In this document: in pieces, positions 8,151 through 16,266 of the stretch
Numbering within the stretch: position 1 is the stretch's first letter
Layout of the letters: each line of letters begins with the position of its first letter
NCBI RefSeq assembly: GCF_000813725.1
Contig: NZ_JWLD01000030.1
Location: forward strand, 1 to 38,393
Direction of reading: 5' to 3'
DNA: 38,393 nt
DNA from: Leisingera sp. ANG-Vp
GTDB lineage: Bacteria > Pseudomonadota > Alphaproteobacteria > Rhodobacterales > Rhodobacteraceae
Notes under the pieces: model-generated
What the model saw: only the letters and a program-made list of their open reading frames with translations
Told to the model about the DNA's origin: nothing
Database searches by the model: none
Program-made: the position numbers and the translations under genes

Positions 8151-9863
8151 TCAGTGGTCCTTTGCTGCGGCCAAGGCGTTGGCGATCAGGTGGCGGTACA
8201 GCGGGCGGTCCGGATCTATTTTCCGGGTGATGAGGCTTTCAGCGTGGATCTGCGGTTCAAACGGCGCCAAGGCCGCCTGCCGGTCTTCAAGCCCGTGTTC
8301 AGAGGCGTATGCGTCAAGACGCCTGCGCACCCGGCGCCAGAATGCGGTTTCAGAATAGCCGTAGCGGCGGTGCAGCAGATCCGAGAGGTCGGCCAGATTG
8401 AAGACGAACAGCGTGTCCATCACCAGTTCGCGCAGTCCGTCGGGCGAGGAGAGCTTGTGATAGGCATCTAGCGGAGCGTCAGCATAAACCGGGTCGATTT
8501 GCGCCAGGTCCGGGCATAGGCCGGGGTGTGAAAGCAGCTCCTCCACATATTCGACACCGTCATGGAAATCCCGGGCGATGATGCCTGTAGGCCAGCCGTT
8601 CTCGTGCTGCAGGATCAGGTTCTGGCCATGGGCTTCCAGTCCGATGCCATGTGCCACCATAAGATGCCAGACCGGCAGCACGGCAGTCTCCAACAGTTGA
8701 TCGAGCCATGGCTCCAGACCGTGCTGTTCCAGCCAGGGGGCAATCAGAGGAGAGCCGTCAGCTTCGGTCAGGCTAAGGCCGTTGAAAGGCATCATCTGAT
8801 CGCCCGGCAGCCCCAGGGATTCGGGGCTTTGGCGCCAGATTGCCGCCAGGTGCCCGTCCAGCGGTGTCCCGCGGCCTGCGATGATGCCCGCATATTCCGG
8901 CAGCAGCGTCAGCCGGTAATGGCTTTCAAACAGAGGATCGCTTGCAATGACATTGCTCAGCCAGTCGGAGATTGCAGGTGCAATGGCAACTGTGGCCGGG
9001 ATAATGGTGCGCAGCGAAGAGGTGTTGCGCATGGCCATCGCGGTTTTGACATGGGCGCGTTGCGGCGTGTCGGCGTTCATCAAAGTGCGCACGGACTGGG
9101 TCGCCCGGTAGCTTTCGCCGATCGGGCCGATGACCACTGCCTGCCCTTTGCGGCACCAACCCTGGAAGCAAGGGTCTTTTTGCAGTTTGGCGCATTGCCA
9201 GGGGTGCAGCGGCAGCAGGTGGAAATCCTGCAAGGGGGCAGCTTTCTTTGCCGCCAGAGCGGTGATGCGGCCCCACTCACGGCTGCCCAGTTCCTGCTCC
9301 CAGAAGTCCTTGCACGGCAGCGTTTGCTGAACCAGGGAGTGGTGGAACAGCACCCCAGTCAGCCGGAAGGCCTGCCCGGCTTCCGGTCCATAGGCCAGGT
9401 GATCGGCATCGCTGAAACCGCTGCGGGCCTTGAAGCAAGGGTGGTAGGGATGACCTTCGTGCAGCGCCGTTTCCAGCTCGGAGACCGTCAGGCAATGCCG
9501 CGCTCCTGCTGCGGGGACCCGCAACAAGTTCAGATCGCTCAAGTGCTCTGTTCCGGCCAGATCCTTGCGCAGGATTTCCATGGCGGGCGACGGATCGGCG
9601 ACGGCGGCTAATACATCGCCGGTTTCGGCAGGGCGCCATCCGTTGCTGCCGTCTACCTCGATGCTGCCGTCCTGCAGGCGGTAGCGCCCAAAGGCGCCGC
9701 GGCGTCCGCGGGCACGGAACCGGGTCCCGCGCAGCGACCAGTTCAGCGATTGGCCTCGGCCGATGTGCAGCGATGCGGCCCAGCCCTCGCACAGCAGTGC
9801 TTCGCAAAGCTGGCGCAGAATGCGCGGGGCAGTTCCGGCAAAACGCGTTTCATGCAAGGACAT
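8151..9863 (-). CDS. asbB: NIS siderophore synthetase, AsbB-like (IucA/IucC family)
   Basis: 570 residues. IucA/IucC-family ligase using ATP to join citrate-derived carboxylates to amines. Visible family motifs include LHPWQ, RATQSVRTL, the KTAMAMRNTSSLRT block and the GIGLEAHGQN stretch followed by a FhuF-like C-terminal part. In petrobactin synthesis AsbB adds the second spermidine arm to the intermediate made by AsbA. The start at 9863 (MSLHETRF) is preferred over one 13 codons upstream because GGGAG precedes it; it overlaps the asbA end by 14 bases. AsbA and AsbB assignments follow gene order and similarity to the respective Bacillus proteins and could be exchanged in detail. Confidence 0.9.
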   Translation of the reverse strand: MSLHETRFAGTAPRILRQLCEALLCEGWAASLHIGRGQSLNWSLRGTRFRARGRRGAFGRYRLQDGSIEVDGSNGWRPAETGDVLAAVADPSPAMEILRKDLAGTEHLSDLNLLRVPAAGARHCLTVSELETALHEGHPYHPCFKARSGFSDADHLAYGPEAGQAFRLTGVLFHHSLVQQTLPCKDFWEQELGSREWGRITALAAKKAAPLQDFHLLPLHPWQCAKLQKDPCFQGWCRKGQAVVIGPIGESYRATQSVRTLMNADTPQRAHVKTAMAMRNTSSLRTIIPATVAIAPAISDWLSNVIASDPLFESHYRLTLLPEYAGIIAGRGTPLDGHLAAIWRQSPESLGLPGDQMMPFNGLSLTEADGSPLIAPWLEQHGLEPWLDQLLETAVLPVWHLMVAHGIGLEAHGQNLILQHENGWPTGIIARDFHDGVEYVEELLSHPGLCPDLAQIDPVYADAPLDAYHKLSSPDGLRELVMDTLFVFNLADLSDLLHRRYGYSETAFWRRVRRRLDAYASEHGLEDRQAALAPFEPQIHAESLITRKIDPDRPLYRHLIANALAAAKDH

Positions 9864-11613
9864 CGGCAAGCTCCCGCGCTGACTGCGGCCGGACCGCGGC
9901 AATTGGGTTGCGCATCTGCAAAAAAATGCCTTCCTGTGTTGCGGTCTCCAGCTCGTCTACGTTGTGCACGCGGGTCAGCAGATTGGCTTTCGTCGCCAGC
10001 GTCGGGGCGGTCAGCAGATACTCTGCAAACCCGGCGGCAGCGCCGGAGAACCGGGAGGCGGCATCGCTCAGGCGCTGGCGCAGCCGCAGCAGCAGTTCAG
10101 TCTCCCCTGCCATTCCGTCGCGGCCGAGGCGGCGGACAACGGCAAACAGCTGATTGACGATCAGGTAATAGGCCAGCCGTTCATTGATGTGCTCAGCCGG
10201 ATAAACCAGCGCAGGCTGCCCTTTGAGCGAAGGCTCCAGCGCGCTGAGATGCGGGAAGGCCTCGCGGGTGATGAAATACCCTTGATTGTCACGGTAGTAC
10301 GCGCGCGAAGGCAACCCGGTGCTGAGGTCCAGCAGGCTGTTTTGCTGGTGGGCTTCCAGGCCAATGCCATGCCGGTCATAGAGTTGAAGAACCGGATCCA
10401 GCATGCAGTCGAGATAGGCGTCAAACCAGGCACGGGCCATTGCGGTATGGCTTTTGCCATGCAACGCCGCCAGCTGCCTGATGATACTGGTCAGCAGGGC
10501 AGTGCGGCCGGGCCGGGGATCCGCCGTCAGGGCTGCGAGGTTGTAAACACCCTTGCCCTGCTGCGCAGTGAACGGGTTTTCGCGGAAGATCACCTCGAAC
10601 CCGCTTTCGCGGCGGTCTGGCAGATCTACAGTCAGGTAAGCCGGGTCATTGATAATCCGGAACCGCGGGCTGAGGTTTGCGATGTCCAGCTTGCGCAAAA
10701 GCCGGGCCATGGAAACGCCTACGGCAAGCTCATCACGCAGCGTGACACGCAGGGAATTTGTCAGCCGCACCGGGATTGAAAACTTCAGCATCCATGGGCA
10801 GTCGGGTGAATAAAGCGTGCGGACCGAAGAGGTCGCGGAAAAGCCGCCGCCTGCTTCTCCCAGATCGCGCAGCCGGCCTGAGGCCAGCAGCGCCTGCACC
10901 GCCGGATCCAGCCGCAGCGCCTGGGCTTGCAGAGGATGCGCGGGGATCAGAACTTCGTCTGGCTGCAGCTGAAACGCTCCGGCAACGCCTGGTATCTGAC
11001 TGACAAGATCCGCGGCAGGTTCCTGTGCAGAGCCTTGCGAGAGAATGCTTTTGTCAGCCGCAAAGAACGTGAGCCGGAACCGGCCGGCAAACTCCGGGGC
11101 GTAGGCCATCTGCTGCCAGCCGGTCAGGCCATCGCGGCTTTTGGGGGTCGGGTGCAGCCAGTGCCCGTATGACAAGGCCTGTTCTGCCGGCAGGAATGAG
11201 TCCGGGTCAGGTGACTGTGCAGTGCTGCGCAGGATCTTCTCAATCTGAGCATTGCTGTTCAGAACGTTGCGCAGGAACTCCGGCAGTTTTTCCGGATCGC
11301 GGGCATTCAGCCTGGCAAAGCATTCCTGTGCTATCAGGGTGATGACCTGGATGGGCGCTGCAGCTTGCCAAACAGAGGAGGAGGTGAACTGGAGCTGTGC
11401 TGCCCCGAAATGATGCGGCCCGGCGTGAGAGTAGTATTCGATCTGCACACGAAGACGGGCGGGAATATGGCTCAGCGGGATTTCGACCGCTGAACACTGG
11501 CTTGCCGCGCTGATGCTGTCCGGTGCGATTTCCCGCAGAAAGCCGTTCAGGAGAGCTTGCAATGACGCCGTCTGGGCGCAGGCGCTGGGCTGGATGATTT
11601 GCTGGAGGCTCAT
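9850..11613 (-). CDS. asbA: NIS siderophore synthetase, AsbA-like (IucA/IucC family)
   Basis: 587 residues, close to the about 600 of Bacillus AsbA, which condenses citrate with spermidine in the first committed step. Motifs seen: IPAHPLQAQ, SATSSVRTLYSP, the KFSIPVRLTNSLRV block and GIGLEAHQQN. The start at 11613 (MSLQQIIQPS) is chosen because the family begins with such a helix leading to LQALLNGFLRE; an alternative GTG lies 36 codons upstream. No strong ribosome binding site is visible, so start confidence is moderate. First gene of the operon asbA-asbB-asbC-asbDE-asbF, with every junction overlapping or nearly so. Confidence 0.9.
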   Translation of the reverse strand: MSLQQIIQPSACAQTASLQALLNGFLREIAPDSISAASQCSAVEIPLSHIPARLRVQIEYYSHAGPHHFGAAQLQFTSSSVWQAAAPIQVITLIAQECFARLNARDPEKLPEFLRNVLNSNAQIEKILRSTAQSPDPDSFLPAEQALSYGHWLHPTPKSRDGLTGWQQMAYAPEFAGRFRLTFFAADKSILSQGSAQEPAADLVSQIPGVAGAFQLQPDEVLIPAHPLQAQALRLDPAVQALLASGRLRDLGEAGGGFSATSSVRTLYSPDCPWMLKFSIPVRLTNSLRVTLRDELAVGVSMARLLRKLDIANLSPRFRIINDPAYLTVDLPDRRESGFEVIFRENPFTAQQGKGVYNLAALTADPRPGRTALLTSIIRQLAALHGKSHTAMARAWFDAYLDCMLDPVLQLYDRHGIGLEAHQQNSLLDLSTGLPSRAYYRDNQGYFITREAFPHLSALEPSLKGQPALVYPAEHINERLAYYLIVNQLFAVVRRLGRDGMAGETELLLRLRQRLSDAASRFSGAAAGFAEYLLTAPTLATKANLLTRVHNVDELETATQEGIFLQMRNPIAAVRPQSARELADVLA

Positions 11614-11771
11614 TTCGCGCAGTCCGCGAAGGAGCTGACAGGTGCAAAGGCAGTTCGCATAGTTCAGGAAATTCCCGTAGCCGTGGCCCGGAAGGCTGAA
11701 CCCTGGCGATAGGCCAGGCACTCAGGTCAACCGGTGCGGATTTCGACAAGAACTAGCGGGATAGCTGGCTG

Positions 11772-11822
11772 CTAAGCGGCGCCGGCTGGGTAGCTTGGCG
11801 CCTGGTATGAGGTGGTATTCAC
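11772..11822 (-). CDS. Possible 16-residue leader peptide upstream of asbA
   Basis: A GTG at 11822 is preceded by AAAGGAAGAGGC, a very good ribosome binding site, and opens a frame reading V/M-NTTSYQAPSYPAGAA before a TAG. It is too short for any family assignment. Its place in the leader of the siderophore operon makes a regulatory leader peptide possible, but chance is a fair alternative. Confidence 0.25.
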   Translation of the reverse strand: MNTTSYQAPSYPAGAA

Positions 11823-11928
11823 GCCTCTTCCTTTAGCCGGTTTGCACCGGGGGGGGAAGATATTTGTGCATTTAAACGAAGGATTTACGGAGTTCGGCAG
11901 AAAGCCGCCGCCGACCTGAGCGGGGCAA

Positions 11929-11949
11929 GGAGCGCCGGGCCGGCGCTCC
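11929..11949 (-). terminator. Terminator hairpin after the TonB-dependent receptor
   Basis: GGAGCGCCG and CGGCGCTCC form a perfect nine-base stem with a three-base loop, starting 10 bases beyond the receptor stop. There is no U-tract, so termination strength is uncertain; it may also protect the 3' end. Confidence 0.6.
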
Positions 11950-11958
11950 CGCAAGGGG

Positions 11959-13956
11959 TTAGAATTTCACGGTTGCGACCACCGAAATGTTGCGGCCGGG
12001 TTCCTTGAACGAGGTGAGAGTCGAAGCGGTGTACTCGGTCCCATAGGTCGCCCGGTCTGCGTATTGCTTGTCGAACACGTTGTCGACGGCGGCCCGGATG
12101 GTCACATTGCCAAAGGACGGAGGGCTGTACTCGGCGAAAAGGTTCAGAACCCCGTAGCCCGGCTGCTCTTGGGTGTAGGTTTCATAGACCTCGTTGTCGT
12201 TGGACAGGGCCGCCTCGACGCTGCCCCCAACAAGAAGGTTCATGGTTGGAATTTCCTGCTGAACTTCCAGGGCCAGCACCTGGCCAACTGGGGTGCCCGA
12301 GTCGACCAGGAAGAAGCTTTCCGCCGCCGCGTCGTTGAACGAGATATCGCTGCTGTTCATCGTGAAGCGGGCAAATCCGCTGTCCCAGCCGTAGGTCGCA
12401 GCAATGTTGAAACCTTTGCTTTCGAAATCGTTACCTAAGACAACGGCATCACCCGTAGAGGTGCGACCGACGCCGCGGATGTTGTCGATATTGGTTTTGA
12501 ACAGCTCGCCGCCCAACGTCCAGTTGCCGCGCTGCCAGTCAGCACCGACAATGATGTTCTTGGCACGCGAAGAGCGCAGGGCCGAGTAGTCCCAGGTTTC
12601 GTAGAACAGGAAGTTGTCTTCCAAATCGATGCCGCCGAAAACGTTGGAATATCCTGCACGCAGCGACAGCGAATCCGTCACGTCGTAAACCAGCGAGAGG
12701 TTGCCGCTTGCTCCGGAGGGGGAGGTGGTAAAGGGGCTGCCGGTCTGGGCAAAGTCCTGGCCGGTGAAGTCCTGCCAGTCGTAACGGAGGCCGGCGGAAA
12801 CGCTGAGGCGGCTGGTGGGCTCAAGCCGGGCCTGGGCGAAAATGCCAAGGTTTTTGCTTTCCTCTTCGGTCAGCCCGTTGACCCAGGTTGCATTCACCGA
12901 GCTTTCGCGGACCTGATAATCGACACCGGCGGTGATCGTGTTGCTTTCCGACAGGTGAAAATCGTTTTTCAGCGTCAGCGAGTAGGTATTTGAACTTGTC
13001 GCGGTGGAATCGCCGAACGGATCCGTTGGCCGGTCAACATTGATTTCAGAGAAACCCAGGGTCGCCGACGGGTCCCAGAGGCCGGTGTCGTTGCCGCTCT
13101 CATAGCGCAGCGAGGCAATCTGGCGCCTGGTGAAATAGGGTGCGAACCCGCGGCTGCTGGAGCCGAAGTTCGGCTGGAAATTGCGGATCTCGTTGTCTTC
13201 GGCCTGCTGCAGCGACAGTTCGATCCGGTCGCCCTGATCGCCTTCGTAAGCAAATTTCAAAAGGCCCGCGGTCAGGTTTGCGTTGGAGCCGGTCACCTCG
13301 TTGCCGTCACCGTCTTCGTAGTTGTCGCCTGTTGCCCGTTTGGCATAACCGAGGATCTCAAAACCGCCGCTGCGGCCGGCCAGGGTCAGCGAGCCCTGGG
13401 CCGTGCCGCCGTTGCTGGAATAGGACAGGCGGGACTGGCCGCCGAAGGTTTCTCCGTCCTCCAGGATGTCCTCGGCGTCGATGGTTTCCATGACCACCCG
13501 GCCGGCCAGCGCACGCGGACCTGCATCTGCAGGGGCAACGCCGGGATCGACGCGCACTGATTTCATCAGCCCGGGATCAAAGGCGTTGGCGCTGACGTGA
13601 TGGAACGTGCGGTTGTTTTGCGAGACGCCGTCCACCTGCACTGCCAGGTTCAGCATATCGATGCCGTTGACGAAGATCTTCTGTGCAATTGGAATGCCGC
13701 CTCCAACGGAGACCGAGGCAATGCCGGCGAAGAGATCCTTGAGATCGCCCATTGCGGCGCGTTCGATCTCGGCATCGGCGACGTAGATCGAGGTGGCGCG
13801 GTCGGCGGCGTTGCCAATCGGGTCGCGCTGTTTGACCACGATCGGGTCCAGCGACAGGATCTCGTCGTCTTCGGCCAGGGCGGCGGAGGCGGAAATGAGT
13901 GTCAGGGCGGTGCTGCACAGCAGCCCGGACAGGCGGATGTTGGAAGTTCGTGCCAT
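11959..13956 (-). CDS. TonB-dependent outer-membrane siderophore receptor
   Basis: 665 residues. It has a signal peptide (cleavage near ASAALA|ED, about residue 28) and a TonB-box-like DPIVVKQ at about 37-43. A plug domain follows (AEIERAAMGDLKDLFAGIASVSV, FVNGIDMLNLAVQVDGV), then a 22-strand barrel with the typical C-terminal region VDNVFDKQYADRA and a terminal Phe (VATVKF) recognised by the Bam machinery. It should import the ferric siderophore made by the neighbouring asb genes, driven by the TonB complex at 1-1970. It is transcribed in the same direction as asbA but separated from it by a hairpin, so it can be controlled on its own. Ligand assignment is by context. Confidence 0.92.
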   Translation of the reverse strand: MARTSNIRLSGLLCSTALTLISASAALAEDDEILSLDPIVVKQRDPIGNAADRATSIYVADAEIERAAMGDLKDLFAGIASVSVGGGIPIAQKIFVNGIDMLNLAVQVDGVSQNNRTFHHVSANAFDPGLMKSVRVDPGVAPADAGPRALAGRVVMETIDAEDILEDGETFGGQSRLSYSSNGGTAQGSLTLAGRSGGFEILGYAKRATGDNYEDGDGNEVTGSNANLTAGLLKFAYEGDQGDRIELSLQQAEDNEIRNFQPNFGSSSRGFAPYFTRRQIASLRYESGNDTGLWDPSATLGFSEINVDRPTDPFGDSTATSSNTYSLTLKNDFHLSESNTITAGVDYQVRESSVNATWVNGLTEEESKNLGIFAQARLEPTSRLSVSAGLRYDWQDFTGQDFAQTGSPFTTSPSGASGNLSLVYDVTDSLSLRAGYSNVFGGIDLEDNFLFYETWDYSALRSSRAKNIIVGADWQRGNWTLGGELFKTNIDNIRGVGRTSTGDAVVLGNDFESKGFNIAATYGWDSGFARFTMNSSDISFNDAAAESFFLVDSGTPVGQVLALEVQQEIPTMNLLVGGSVEAALSNDNEVYETYTQEQPGYGVLNLFAEYSPPSFGNVTIRAAVDNVFDKQYADRATYGTEYTASTLTSFKEPGRNISVVATVKF

Positions 13957-14083
13957 AATTAACCCGTGTTCTGAGAGCTGTTAGCTTGGGTCAATTCCTG
14001 GCTGGCCTTGCAAAGGCTCCGGCCTCATAGGAAGCAATTCCTGCGGCGGCAAGCCTCTGTCTGAGAGAATTTCCGTTAATATG
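13957..14083 (-). promoter_or_regulatory. Upstream region of the receptor gene
   Basis: 127 bases between the agmatinase stop and the receptor start. A TTGACC hexamer occurs on the minus strand (complement near 13988-13994), without a clear -10. The near-palindrome TTAATATGTTAA lies at 14076-14087 and runs into the agmatinase stop codon. No Fur, RirA-type or Irr-type motif was recognised. Confidence 0.3.
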
Positions 14084-14959
14084 TTAATGTTGCATTTTTG
14101 CTTTTTCTGCAGCGAAAGACATTAGCGCATAGGTGATCTGCGCAGTGGTGAAATCGGACATCCGGCTGCCCGTGTCAGGTGCAAGTTCAACTACGTCGAA
14201 GCCTGCCAGATTGCGGCCTGCAAGCGCAGATTGGACGATGCCGAGCGCTTGGTAGTAACCCAGGCCGCCGGGTACAGGGGTGCCGGTGGCGGGCAGGATC
14301 GCGGGATCAAGCCCGTCGACATCAAAGCTGACATAAATGTCCTGTGGGAAGTCTGCCGGCAGGGTGACGGATTGGATGTTTCCGGTCACCAGCTCCTCGG
14401 CGTCAATGGAGATCACTTTGCAGGCGGTGCGGCGGTCCGCTTCCTCCTGGCAGAGCGCGCGGACGCCGTATTGCGCGAGGCGGAAACCATCTTCCCCGGC
14501 CAAAAGCTGCATCACCGACGCGTGGGAATGGCGCTCGCCCTGATAGGCCTTGCGGAGGTCTGCATGGGCGTCGATCTGGACAATACCGACAGGCCGCCCC
14601 AAGGCCCGCGCCACACCGTGCACGGCGCCATAGCTGAGCGCATGTTCACCGCCCAGTGTGACCGGCACGGCGCCCGCCGCCACGGCGGCCCCGGTGCGGG
14701 CGGCGATACGCTCCATCACTTCGGGCAGGGGGCCGGAGCAATCAACGGGTGCCTCTGTGGCGATGCCCGCAGCACAGGGTTCCTTGCCCCGGAACAGGCG
14801 TTCCAGTTCGGTGCTGGCCTCAAGGATGGCGTCCGGACCGCTGCCGGTGCCTCCGCCATACGACACAGTGCGTTCCAGCGGCACTGGGATCACCCGGAAG
14901 CGGGCGGTGGCGGGATCTCGTTCAGAGGCACTCAGTTCACCTTCGAGGAAGCAGGTCAT
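14084..14959 (-). CDS. speB: Agmatinase (ureohydrolase)
   Basis: 291 residues. It hydrolyses agmatine to putrescine and urea. The ureohydrolase metal motifs are present: GGEH (H106), DAHAD (D130, H132, D134) and SFDVDGLDP (D213, D215), giving the binuclear manganese site. Length is typical of SpeB. The ATG overlaps the stop of the upstream decarboxylase gene (ATGA), so the two are co-translated. With arginine decarboxylase at 17550-19439 it completes arginine to putrescine. The family also includes guanidinobutyrase and arginase; the neighbouring speA makes agmatine the best substrate. Confidence 0.88.
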   Translation of the reverse strand: MTCFLEGELSASERDPATARFRVIPVPLERTVSYGGGTGSGPDAILEASTELERLFRGKEPCAAGIATEAPVDCSGPLPEVMERIAARTGAAVAAGAVPVTLGGEHALSYGAVHGVARALGRPVGIVQIDAHADLRKAYQGERHSHASVMQLLAGEDGFRLAQYGVRALCQEEADRRTACKVISIDAEELVTGNIQSVTLPADFPQDIYVSFDVDGLDPAILPATGTPVPGGLGYYQALGIVQSALAGRNLAGFDVVELAPDTGSRMSDFTTAQITYALMSFAAEKAKMQH

Positions 14960-16128
14960 GACAGGCGGTCCTTGAAATCGTCATAGGAGGGGGTGCGCAG
15001 CAGTTGCAGCACATCGGTATCGGAGTTCCACAGGGCAATCGCAGGCAGGGGAACACCGTTGAAGGTGTTGGTCTTGACCATTGAGTAGTGCGACTGGTCA
15101 AGGAAGGCGATGCGGTCGCCGGGCTGCGGCGGTTTGGCAAAACCGTAGTCACCGATCACATCGCCAGCCAGGCATGACGGCCCGCCCAGCCGGTGCGGCG
15201 GCACGTCTGAGATTTCGCCCAATAAGTCCGGGCGGTAGGGGGCCTCGATCACGTCGGGCATGTGGCATGTGGCGGAGATATCGGTGATCGCCAGCGGCAT
15301 GGCGTTTTCGGCGACGTCCAGAATCTCGCCCACCAGAATACCGGAATGCAGCGCCACGGCCTCGCCCGGCTCGACAAAGACCTCAACATCGTAGGTTTCG
15401 CGGATGTGGCGGATCAGGGAGATCAGCCCGTCGCGGTCATAGTCGGGCATGGTGATATGGTGGCCGCCGCCAAGGTTGATCCATTTCAGCTGTTTGAGGC
15501 GGCCGCCCATCTTCTCCTCCAGCGCGGCGAAGGTGCGCTGGAGCGGCTCGAACAGCTGTTCGCAGAGCGTGTGCATGTGCAGGCCCTCGACGCCGTCCCA
15601 GTCCTGTTCTGACAGCTGGGATACCGGCGTGCCGAGGCGTGAGCAGGGGGCAGTGGGGTCGTATTTCTCGTTCCAGCCTTCGGAACGCTCCGGGTTCACG
15701 CGCAGGCCGATGGAGATGGTCTCGCCACCCGCGCGGGCCTCTGCGATTAGCGGCGCAAAGCGGCGGTGCTGGGCCGGGGAATTGAAGATCAGGTGATCCG
15801 ACAGGCGGATAATGTCGGGCAGGTCTTCGGCCTTGAAGCCGGCCGAATAAGTGGTGACCTCGCCGCCGAATTCCTCGCGTGCCAGCCGCGCCTCGTAAAG
15901 GCCGGAGGCGCAGGTGCCGGACAGGTAGCGCCGCACCAGGGGGGCAACGGCAAACATCGAAAACGCCTTGAGCGCCAAAAGCACATTGGCACCGGAGGCA
16001 TCCGCGACCTGTTTCAGGATCGTGAGGTTGCGCTCCACCGCGGCCTCATCCACCACAAAACAGGGCGAGGGCACACGGTGCAGGTCGAATTTAGCGAAGC
16101 TTTGGGTGGAGAGAGCTTTGATGTCCAT
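14956..16128 (-). CDS. nspC: Carboxynorspermidine/carboxyspermidine decarboxylase
   Basis: 390 residues. PLP-dependent alanine-racemase-fold decarboxylase; the PLP lysine is in LLALKAFS (K54), with the glycine-rich phosphate loop INLGGGHH and a catalytic Cys in SATCHMPDV. It removes CO2 from carboxyspermidine to give spermidine (or the nor-homologue). The ATG at 16128 is preferred over a GTG 13 codons upstream because homologues begin at MDIKALSTQSFAKFDL. That upstream GTG lies inside a terminator hairpin. Upstream genes supply its substrate, and agmatinase overlaps its end. With putrescine made in this locus, spermidine is the likely product. Confidence 0.9.
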   Translation of the reverse strand: MDIKALSTQSFAKFDLHRVPSPCFVVDEAAVERNLTILKQVADASGANVLLALKAFSMFAVAPLVRRYLSGTCASGLYEARLAREEFGGEVTTYSAGFKAEDLPDIIRLSDHLIFNSPAQHRRFAPLIAEARAGGETISIGLRVNPERSEGWNEKYDPTAPCSRLGTPVSQLSEQDWDGVEGLHMHTLCEQLFEPLQRTFAALEEKMGGRLKQLKWINLGGGHHITMPDYDRDGLISLIRHIRETYDVEVFVEPGEAVALHSGILVGEILDVAENAMPLAITDISATCHMPDVIEAPYRPDLLGEISDVPPHRLGGPSCLAGDVIGDYGFAKPPQPGDRIAFLDQSHYSMVKTNTFNGVPLPAIALWNSDTDVLQLLRTPSYDDFKDRLS

Positions 16129-16157
16129 GGGGTCACTAGGCTTTGAAATGGGGAAAA

Positions 16158-16180
16158 TGCCCGTCACATCGTGACGGGCA
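16158..16180 (-). terminator. Intrinsic terminator between carboxyspermidine dehydrogenase gene and nspC
   Basis: TGCCCGTCAC and GTGACGGGCA form a perfect ten-base stem with a three-base loop. On the minus strand the stem is followed by TTTTCCCC, giving a short U-tract. A second hairpin GCCCGCC-CCAC-GGCGGGC lies just upstream on the same strand (16188-16205). The terminator would separate or attenuate transcription between the two halves of the polyamine block. Confidence 0.75.
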
Positions 16181-16266
16181 CGCGTCCGCCCGCCCCACGG
16201 CGGGCGCGTTCCGCGCCCACCCGGGCGAACGCGTGGCGTTCAACCCGATTGTTGGGGCCTGGCCGG

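Larger units (their letters stand above)
11614..11958 (-). promoter_or_regulatory. Leader region of the asb operon
   Basis: 345 bases between the receptor stop and asbA. It holds the receptor terminator (11929-11949), an AT-rich patch around 11858-11890 that is the likely promoter zone, a run of eight G on the plus strand at about 11849-11856, and one small frame with a strong ribosome binding site (11772-11822, listed separately). The leader downstream of the AT-rich patch would be about 250 bases, long for a simple 5' end. I saw no TGA-N9-TCA or ICE motif and no recognised riboswitch. Confidence 0.45.

Noticed and set aside
6848-8230. Plus-strand frame of 460 codons
   Set aside because: Antisense shadow of asbC in a GC-rich genome; asbC has all adenylation motifs and this frame has none.
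11614-14083. Fur, RirA-type (TGA-N9-TCA) or Irr-type boxes at the siderophore promoters
   Set aside because: Checked by eye upstream of exbB, the exporter, asbA, the receptor and the importer; only partial matches such as TGT-N9-TCA near 13980-13994. A weight-matrix scan would be needed to settle this.
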